From: Chloroflexota bacterium
GTDB taxonomy: Bacteria > Chloroflexota > Limnocylindria > QHBO01
Length of the DNA: 5,937 nt
Direction of reading: 5' to 3'
Assembly: GCA_013820865.1 (NCBI GenBank)
Contig: JACDHU010000124.1
Location: forward strand, 1 to 5,937
Both the position numbers and the translations under genes were made by a program. The notes beneath the pieces were generated by a model. It was not told where the DNA came from and searched no databases. It saw nothing but the letters and a program-made list of their open reading frames with translations. Of the stretch, positions 1 to 5,937 are shown in pieces. How positions within the stretch are numbered: the stretch's first letter is position 1; each line of letters opens with the position of its first letter.

Positions 1-641
1 CCGACCGCTGGTTCTGGGACGAGTACCACCGGCCCGCCAACGACACCTGGTCCGATGACGAGCGCATCAACGAATATTGGCGCCAGTACCACAGCGTGAT
101 GCTCGACCGCCTGGGGGTGGATGCCCGGCGCGAGATGCTCGATCGCATCCTGGCCAGCCAGTTCGCCTCTGATGCTTGGGCGCCGTACGACGACGTCGAG
201 CCGATGCTGCGCGCGGTCCGCGAGTCCGGCTCGCTCCGCATCGGCGTGGTCAGCGACTGGGGCTCGAATCTGCGTGGAATCCTGCGCGAGCTGGAGCTCG
301 ACAAATTCTTCGACTTCGTTCTGCCGTCCGGTGCGGTCGGCGTGGCAAAGCCCAACCCGGCCTTCTACCGCCTGGCTCTGGACGAAGCCGGCGTCGAGCC
401 GCGCGAGGCGCTCATGGTCGGCGACTCGTACCGGGCCGATGTGCGCGGGGCCTGGAGCGCAGGCATGGACGCCGTGTGGCTCGACCGGCATGAGGGAATG
501 AATATCACCCCGGCCGGCGAGCCTGCCCCATCGGACGTGCGTCGCATTCGGTCGCTCGACGAGCTCCCGGCGATCGTCCACTCCGGCGGACCATTGCCCC
601 GGGGGGAGTTGCACGTGGCGGACGCGCCGCCTCTGACCTGA
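1..641 (+). CDS. HAD-superfamily hydrolase, subfamily IA-like (5'-truncated by window edge)
   Basis: This is a probable phosphatase of the haloacid dehalogenase superfamily, cytoplasmic, with unknown substrate. The reading frame is open from base 3 with no stop, giving 212 visible residues. A GTG at 96 is internal, because cap-domain-like sequence rich in Trp and Tyr (DRWFWDEYHRP, then EYWRQYH) precedes it. Counting from that GTG, motif II is at about residues 50-56 (GVVSDWG, the Ser), motif III is the Lys of GVAKPNP (about 85), and motif IV is VGDSYRADV (about 108-116, with both acidic residues). Motif I, which carries the nucleophilic Asp, lies upstream of the window and cannot be checked. 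The core ends near RSLDELPAIV and is followed by about 20 extra residues rich in Gly and Pro. The stop is 7 bp before the aspartokinase start, so the two are probably co-transcribed. The family call is firm. A specific role such as a sugar-phosphate or phosphoglycolate phosphatase would be a guess. Confidence 0.9.
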   Translation, partial: DRWFWDEYHRPANDTWSDDERINEYWRQYHSVMLDRLGVDARREMLDRILASQFASDAWAPYDDVEPMLRAVRESGSLRIGVVSDWGSNLRGILRELELDKFFDFVLPSGAVGVAKPNPAFYRLALDEAGVEPREALMVGDSYRADVRGAWSAGMDAVWLDRHEGMNITPAGEPAPSDVRRIRSLDELPAIVHSGGPLPRGELHVADAPPLT

Positions 642-643
642 GG
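640..643 (+). promoter_or_regulatory. Ribosome binding site of the aspartokinase gene
   Basis: GAGG lies five bases before the ATG at 649 and overlaps the TGA stop of the upstream HAD gene. This supports the chosen start and suggests translational coupling within a two-gene operon. It is a short match, so moderate confidence. Confidence 0.5.
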
Positions 644-648
644 CCGCC

Positions 649-1665
649 ATGACCACTGACTCGCCCGCGGTCGTCGTCGACAAGTTCGGCGGATCGGTCC
701 TGCGTCGGCCGGAGGACATCGCCGCGGCTGTCGACGTCGTCGCCCGACAGCGCGCCGCGGGACTGCGTCCGGTCGTGGTCGTCAGCGCCTTCGAGGGCGT
801 GACCGACACGATTCTCGGTGCCGCTCGCGTGCTCCTTCCTGATGGCGGCTCGTGGCTGCGCGAGCCGAATCAGGCAGCGGAGTCGGGGTTGGCTCGCGAA
901 ACGGACCGTGCCCTGGCCACCGGCGAGGCTCTGTCGGCTTCGCTGTTTGCGCTTGGGCTCCAGGCGCGTGGCATTCCCGCTCGCTCCTTCACCGGGGCTG
1001 AGGCCGGGATTCGCACGGCGGCAGCTCACCTGGGCGCCGAGGTGCGTCGCGTCCTGTCTCGGCCGTTGCGGGGCGCGACGAGCGAGGGGATCGTTCCGGT
1101 CGTGGCGGGGTTCCAGGGGATTGGCACGCATGGCGAGCTTACGACGCTCGGGCGAGGAGGGACCGATCTCTCGGCGGTCGTGCTCGCGGTGGCCCTGCGC
1201 GCCGTGCGCTGCGAGCTGTTCAAGGACGTCGGCGGCGTCCTTGAGGCCGATCCGCACGTCGTGCCGGGAGCCCGCTTCCTGCCGACCGTCGATGCCCTTC
1301 AGCTCGAGTTGCTGGCGGAGCTTGGCGCGGAGGTCGTCCATCCGGTCGCCGTGCGTCGCGCCCGTCGTGGCAGGCTTAATCTCGTGGTCCGCGCCATGGA
1401 TGACGATGCGCCGCAAACGGTCGTGCGGCCGTCCTCGCGCGATGGTGACGGGTTCCTGATGCTTGCCGTCGACCGCAAGGACCGTATGGCCCGCATCAGC
1501 CTGGTCGGTCCCGCTCGACTGATGCCGGAGGTCCTGCCGCTGCCGGCGCATGGAGAGGGTGCGTTCGACGAGGGCGGCATGCGCGTCGTGTGGGCCGAGG
1601 TGCCCCTGGCCTCCGCCGAATCGGCCGCTCGCGCGGTGCACGCGACCTTCATGTCTCGGGCATAG
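649..1665 (+). CDS. Aspartokinase-like amino acid kinase with one shortened ACT region
   Basis: Aspartokinase phosphorylates L-aspartate with ATP to 4-phospho-aspartate, the entry step to lysine, methionine and threonine. The 338-residue product has the amino-acid-kinase fold from about residue 8 to 262. Visible motifs are KFGGSVL (12-18, with the conserved Lys), VVVSAFEGVTD (43-53), TGEALSA (91-97), GFQG (154-157), TLGRGGTDLSA (166-176), KDVGGVLEADP (192-202) and LGAEVVHPVAV (225-235). Departures from the usual consensus are KFGGSV for KFGGSS, KDVGG for TDVDG, and DPH for DPR. After residue 268 only one ACT-like segment remains: a strand ARISLVG (281-287), little in the middle, then MRVVWAEVP (311-319) and a helix ending AVHATF (329-334). 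Monofunctional aspartokinases are usually about 400-450 residues with two ACT domains, so this protein is clearly short. The ATG follows the HAD stop by 7 bp. Downstream the gene converges on a minus-strand operon. Family call is strong. Whether it is the main aspartokinase or a specialised paralogue is open. Confidence 0.9.
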   Translation: MTTDSPAVVVDKFGGSVLRRPEDIAAAVDVVARQRAAGLRPVVVVSAFEGVTDTILGAARVLLPDGGSWLREPNQAAESGLARETDRALATGEALSASLFALGLQARGIPARSFTGAEAGIRTAAAHLGAEVRRVLSRPLRGATSEGIVPVVAGFQGIGTHGELTTLGRGGTDLSAVVLAVALRAVRCELFKDVGGVLEADPHVVPGARFLPTVDALQLELLAELGAEVVHPVAVRRARRGRLNLVVRAMDDDAPQTVVRPSSRDGDGFLMLAVDRKDRMARISLVGPARLMPEVLPLPAHGEGAFDEGGMRVVWAEVPLASAESAARAVHATFMSRA

Positions 1666-1712
1666 CCGGCGGCCGGACACGATGGCCTCATTCCACCCGC
1701 ATGTAGGGATCT

Positions 1713-1727
1713 GGCTGAGTCACAGCC
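1713..1727. terminator. Small stem-loop in the convergent intergenic gap
   Basis: GGCTG (1713-1717) pairs with CAGCC (1723-1727) around a 5-base loop AGTCA. It lies 48 bases after the aspartokinase stop, in the gap between two converging genes, where a terminator is expected. No T-run follows on either strand, so it is not a classical intrinsic terminator and could be chance in GC-rich DNA. Confidence 0.25.
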
Positions 1728-1759
1728 CACGACGCTGACAATAACCCGATGGCTGGGTA

Positions 1760-1799
1760 CCTGGCGGAGTCGGACGGGACCGCTCGGTGTCTAGCCAGG
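1760..1799. terminator. Interrupted stem-loop in the convergent gap, possible bidirectional terminator
   Basis: CCTGGC (1760-1765) is complementary to GCCAGG (1794-1799). Inside it, GAC (1773-1775) can pair with GTC (1789-1791), and ACC (1779-1781) with GGT (1786-1788), giving a nested, bulged hairpin. It sits just downstream of the stop of the minus-strand membrane protein gene (ending at 1804) and 94 bases past the aspartokinase stop. This position fits transcription termination from both sides. There is no T-tract on either strand, so the role is inferred from position and pairing only. Apart from this and the smaller hairpin, I see nothing in 1666-1803. Confidence 0.35.
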
Positions 1800-1803
1800 C
1801 GCG

Positions 1804-2259
1804 TCAGCTAACCGATGGGCCGTTCAGCCGGGTTCGCGCATCGTCCGGCGCTCGGCAGTCGCCGTCCGGATCGGGATCGACCAGGATTCCGCGCTCGACG
1901 TACGCGTGAGAGACGACCTCCCGGTGTTTGACGAACACCAACAGCAGATACGCATCGGTGGAGTGTCCGGCGCTGCGTCCCCACTCGAAGTCGAGCTTCG
2001 CGTCGACTGCCTCTTGGGGCAGGTACGGCGGAAACACGCAGACGTGGTCCCATTCAAGATCGATCGCGTCGGCAAGGAGCAGTGGTTCGCCGAGTGACGC
2101 CTGTCGGATCTCCTCGGCCAGTTCGATGTCTGGGAAACCCTGTGCGGCCCGCAGGCCCACCGTGATGCCGGTGATGATCAGAGCGCCGACGACAAGCGGG
2201 ATGACCACCCCCGCGAGAGGGAAGCGCGATCCACGGTCGAAGTCGTCGCGCGAGAACAT
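1804..2259 (-). CDS. Small single-pass membrane-anchored protein, function unknown
   Basis: I do not recognise this 151-residue protein as a named family. A short charged N-terminus (MFSRDDFDRGSR) precedes one hydrophobic segment at about residues 13-36 (FPLAGVVIPLVVGALIITG within it). There is no lipobox cysteine. The rest is a soluble domain of about 110 residues that starts with an acidic amphipathic stretch and contains LEWDHVCVFPPY (69-79) near its centre, followed by a strand-rich part (AYLLLVFV, then a turn, then AYVERGILVD). The two cysteines (about 74 and 135) could form a disulfide if the domain lies outside the membrane, which is inference. The start is well supported: GGAAGGAG ends six bases before the ATG at 2259, the clearest Shine-Dalgarno in the window. 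The gene reads in the same direction as the EamA gene, after a 122-bp gap with an operator-like dyad, so it may have its own promoter. It ends in a convergent gap facing the aspartokinase. Confidence 0.8.
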   Translation of the reverse strand: MFSRDDFDRGSRFPLAGVVIPLVVGALIITGITVGLRAAQGFPDIELAEEIRQASLGEPLLLADAIDLEWDHVCVFPPYLPQEAVDAKLDFEWGRSAGHSTDAYLLLVFVKHREVVSHAYVERGILVDPDPDGDCRAPDDARTRLNGPSVS

Positions 2260-2265
2260 CTTTCG

Positions 2266-2273
2266 CTCCTTCC
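2266..2273 (-). promoter_or_regulatory. Strong Shine-Dalgarno of the small membrane protein
   Basis: On the minus strand GGAAGGAG is followed by CGAAAG and then the ATG at 2259. The match and the six-base spacing fix the start of this unrecognised gene and suggest efficient translation. Confidence 0.75.
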
Positions 2274-2322
2274 TTCGTTATCTGCGCGGGGCTTTGATTG
2301 CTACGGATCGTCCGCAAGTCGG

Positions 2323-2344
2323 TGCGTATATCGGTATATACGCA
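2323..2344. promoter_or_regulatory. Perfect 9-bp inverted repeat, operator-like
   Basis: TGCGTATAT (2323-2331) and ATATACGCA (2336-2344) are exact reverse complements separated by CGGT. The arms are AT-rich against a GC-rich background, which makes the element stand out. It lies 64-85 bases before the start of the small membrane protein gene and 38 bases after the EamA stop. Symmetry of this size is typical of a dimeric transcription factor site, and TATAT-rich dyads are seen for some PadR- and TetR-type repressors. That resemblance is only suggestive. A transcription terminator is less likely, because the arms are AU-rich at the loop end and no T-run follows. Confidence 0.6.
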
Positions 2345-2365
2345 GGAATCCCAACCATCAGGCAA
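2325..2365 (-). promoter_or_regulatory. Possible promoter overlapping the dyad
   Basis: On the minus strand two weak sigma-70-type pairs can be drawn: TTGCCT (2365-2360) with TATATA (2340-2335) at 19-base spacing, and TTGGGA (2354-2349) with TATACG (2330-2325) at 18. In both cases the -10 hexamer falls within the inverted repeat, as for a repressor site that blocks polymerase. Neither pair matches the consensus well, and the AT-rich dyad itself makes TATA-like matches easy to find. Confidence 0.3.
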
Positions 2366-2381
2366 ACTGCGGCGCGAGACA

Positions 2382-3340
2382 CTAGCTGGTGCCCACTGCT
2401 TCGTGATCGGCCACGGGCCCGCGCGGTCGGAGCTGGAGCAGGACCGCCGCCACCAGGATGAATGCGCCGCCGATGAGCTGGACCGCGGTCGGTTGCTCGG
2501 CCAGCAGCCAGGCAGCCAGACCGACGCCGACCACCGGCTCGAGGGTGGCCAGGATAGCTGCGCGTGACGGACCGAGGCGCCGGATGCCGACGATGAAGCT
2601 GACCGTTGGTATACCCGCACCGATGACGCCGGCCAGCACGACCGGCACCAACGCGTCCGACGACGCGAGCGGCTGGCTCAGCGATCCGAGCAGGCCGATT
2701 GGCGCGGCGATAAGCAGGTAGAACGTGAAGGCGCCTCCCATGGTCATGGCGGCGGCCTGCGGACCGGGAACGCGGGCAAAGCCATGGCGCGCGGCCAGGA
2801 CGAAGAAGACCTGCATCAGCGCCGCGACGAAGGCGAGGCCGATGCCAAGCGGGTCAATGGCGCCCAGTTGGCCCGCCCCGGCGACCACGAGCGTCATGCC
2901 GGCCAATGACACGCCCAGGGCACCCCACCGGAGGCGATCCAGTCGCTCGCCGAACCACACCGTGGATGCCAGCGCGACGCCGGCGGGATAGAGGTAGAAG
3001 ACAAGCAGCGTCAGTGCGATCGTGATGCGCTCAAATGCGATGAACGCCGCAAGGTTGAGCAGCGTGTTCGTGAAGGCAGCCGCGAGCATGAACCAGCGGT
3101 CGCGTACCGGCAGGGAGCGCAGCGAGACCGGTCGGGTCCCCGCCAGCAGCGTCCTGGCCACCAGGAAGCCGCCCATGACGGCAGCACCAAGGCCGGCGCG
3201 CCACGTGACGATCGTCAGCGAGTCGACGCCGGCGTCGCCGGCGAATCGGCTCAGCGGGCCAAGCGTTCCGAAGCATGCAGCGGCAAGGATGACGAGACCG
3301 GCGCCGGTCAGGTCGCCGCTTGGCTCGCGTTCCGGCCCGG

Positions 3341-3344
<4 letters not shown>
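2382..3344 (-). CDS. EamA/DMT-superfamily transporter
   Basis: This is a predicted inner-membrane permease of the drug/metabolite transporter superfamily, 320 residues, with the usual ten hydrophobic segments as two EamA repeats (about 14-155 and 165-305). Recognisable points are the first helix with ACFGTLGPLSRF (24-34), the end-of-helix FYLYP (116-120) in repeat one, and the matching ATLEPVVG (266-273) with AEQPTAVQLIGGAFI (282-296) in repeat two. Length is normal for the family. The GTG start at 3344 overlaps the TGA of the ABC-F gene in the four bases GTGA, and no clear Shine-Dalgarno precedes it, so translation is probably coupled. Family members export amino acids or other metabolites. 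RhtA exports homoserine and threonine, and the nearby homoserine kinase makes such a substrate conceivable, but nothing in the sequence shows it. The TAG stop is followed by a 122-bp gap. Confidence 0.92.
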
Positions 3345-5343
<1,999 letters not shown>

Positions 5344-5347
<4 letters not shown>

Positions 5348-5361
5348 GGGGCGTCAGCCAT
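5344..5361 (-). other. Five-codon mini-ORF overlapping the ABC-F start
   Basis: On the minus strand an ATG at 5361 opens a frame encoding MADAP and then TGA. The TGA shares ATGA with the ABC-F start codon at 5347. The arrangement could deliver ribosomes to the ABC-F start, which lacks its own Shine-Dalgarno. The mini-ORF also lacks a good ribosome binding site, and so short a frame arises easily by chance. Listed as a candidate only. Confidence 0.2.
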
Positions 5362-5378
5362 GGTAGCCGCGCAGGGTT

Positions 5379-5398
5379 CGGCCGTCCCGTGGCGGCCG
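5379..5398 (-). other. GC-rich stem-loop directly after the thrB stop
   Basis: CGGCCG (5379-5384) and CGGCCG (5393-5398) are mutually complementary and flank an 8-base loop. The hairpin begins at the base after the homoserine kinase stop codon and ends 31 bases before the ABC-F start. No T-run follows, so it may be an mRNA-stability or attenuating structure, or chance in GC-rich DNA, rather than a full terminator. Confidence 0.35.
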
Positions 5399-5937
5399 CT
5401 ACTCGGCGATCAGGCGCGCCCCGGTGGTGTCGAAGCGCAGGCGCGTTGCCATGCCCTGCACGCCGGCCGCGTTCCAGGCCTTTTCGACCGCGTGCGCGCT
5501 GGTCGGCGAGTCGCAGATTGCCAGCACGGTCGGTCCGGCACCGGACAGGCAAGCGCCGGCCGCTCCTCGCTCGTAGGCGAGTTCGATCAGCTCGCGACTA
5601 CCGGTCAGGAGCTGGAGCCGGTATGGCTGATGGAGCTCATCGGTCATGGCCGTGCGCAGCATGCCCGCGTCGGACGTCATGATCGCGGCGGCCAGGTACG
5701 CGCTGCGCCCCGCCTGGCGGGCTGCGGCCGCGTGCGGCACGGTCGACGGTAGCGCGGCTCGCATGTCGTGCGTTCGGCTCTCGTGCTGTGGGATGAAGGC
5801 CACCGGGATCCATGCCTCCGGCACCCGGAAGCGGCGGAGCGCGACGCGCTCGGCGGCATCTGGCTCGGCGATGGCGAGGGTGAAGCCTCCGTACAGGGCA
5901 GCGGCCACGTTGTCGGGATGGCCCTCGAGGCGGGTCG
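5399..5937 (-). CDS. thrB: Homoserine kinase (N-terminus beyond the window)
   Basis: Homoserine kinase is a cytoplasmic GHMP-family enzyme that phosphorylates L-homoserine with ATP to O-phosphohomoserine, the substrate of threonine synthase. 178 residues are visible, continuing in frame to the window end. A GTG at 5908 is internal, because the family motif EGHPDNVAAALYGG starts before it. Other hallmarks are an Arg-containing region ending RAALPSTVPH (family R..LP..V), the substrate-site-like TDELHQPYR, and the C-terminal glycine loop GACLSGAGPTVLAI. The ATP-binding loop of the N-terminal domain lies outside the window. Full-length enzymes have about 300 residues, so roughly 60 percent is seen. 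The C-terminal end is complete (TAG stop at 5399). Threonine synthase or homoserine dehydrogenase may lie upstream, outside the window. The ABC-F and EamA genes follow in the same direction. Confidence 0.93.
   Translation of the reverse strand, partial: TRLEGHPDNVAAALYGGFTLAIAEPDAAERVALRRFRVPEAWIPVAFIPQHESRTHDMRAALPSTVPHAAAARQAGRSAYLAAAIMTSDAGMLRTAMTDELHQPYRLQLLTGSRELIELAYERGAAGACLSGAGPTVLAICDSPTSAHAVEKAWNAAGVQGMATRLRFDTTGARLIAE

Noticed and set aside
164..168. Residues 164-168 of the ABC-F protein, LSGGW instead of LSGGQ, as a defective signature
   Set aside because: Positions here are residues. The fifth position of the first-domain signature varies in ABC-F proteins, and all Walker and switch residues are intact, so this is not a sign of inactivation.
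505..1680. Long open frame on the minus strand (391 codons)
   Set aside because: It lies opposite the aspartokinase, whose motifs are clear. Its translation is low-complexity, rich in Arg, Gly and His, with no recognisable domain, as expected for the antisense of a GC-rich gene.
1740..1803. Possible tRNA or other structured RNA in the convergent gap
   Set aside because: No T-loop-like GGTTCGAATCC, no cloverleaf and no CCA end could be drawn. Only a bulged hairpin fits.
1928..2461. Plus-strand open frame of 177 codons across the dyad and the small membrane protein gene
   Set aside because: It is Ser/Arg/Thr-rich with no domain, and runs antisense to a gene with a strong ribosome binding site and a membrane segment.
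2054..2620. Minus-strand frame of 188 codons bridging the EamA gene and the small membrane protein
   Set aside because: It is out of frame with both real genes, rich in Ser and Arg, and would remove the gap that holds the ribosome binding site and dyad.

Overview
The window is 5.9 kb of high-GC bacterial DNA with short intergenic gaps and GTG/ATG starts. It holds six protein-coding genes, two of them cut by the window edges. Base composition and protein character fit a high-GC Chloroflexota (Limnocylindria/Thermomicrobia-like) or Actinobacteria-type chromosome. That placement is an impression from the sequence, not a computed assignment. No mobile element, CRISPR array, tRNA or rRNA is visible.

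Layout. Left part, plus strand: the C-terminal three quarters or so of a HAD-superfamily hydrolase (1-641), followed 7 bp later by a short, divergent aspartokinase (649-1665). A convergent gap (1666-1803) carries two small stem-loops. Right part, minus strand, in transcription order: homoserine kinase ThrB (5937 to 5399, N-terminus off the window), a 51-bp gap, an ABC-F ATPase (5347-3341), an EamA/DMT-family transporter (3344-2382, overlapping the ABC-F stop by 4 bp), a 122-bp gap with a perfect 9-bp inverted repeat, and a small membrane-anchored protein of unknown function (2259-1804).

How the genes fit together. Aspartokinase is the first step and homoserine kinase a late step of the aspartate-to-threonine pathway, so the two converging arms share a theme. 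The EamA transporter could export amino acids, since the homoserine/threonine exporter RhtA belongs to the same superfamily, but its substrate cannot be read from sequence. The ABC-F protein is a soluble, ribosome-associated type of ATPase and probably a housekeeping translation factor.

Most of the window is ordinary core metabolism. The points most worth a second look are the aspartokinase with a single shrunken ACT region, the 22-bp operator-like palindrome in front of the uncharacterised membrane protein, that protein itself, and a five-codon mini-ORF whose stop overlaps the ABC-F start codon. I found no convincing evidence of a wholly new system.
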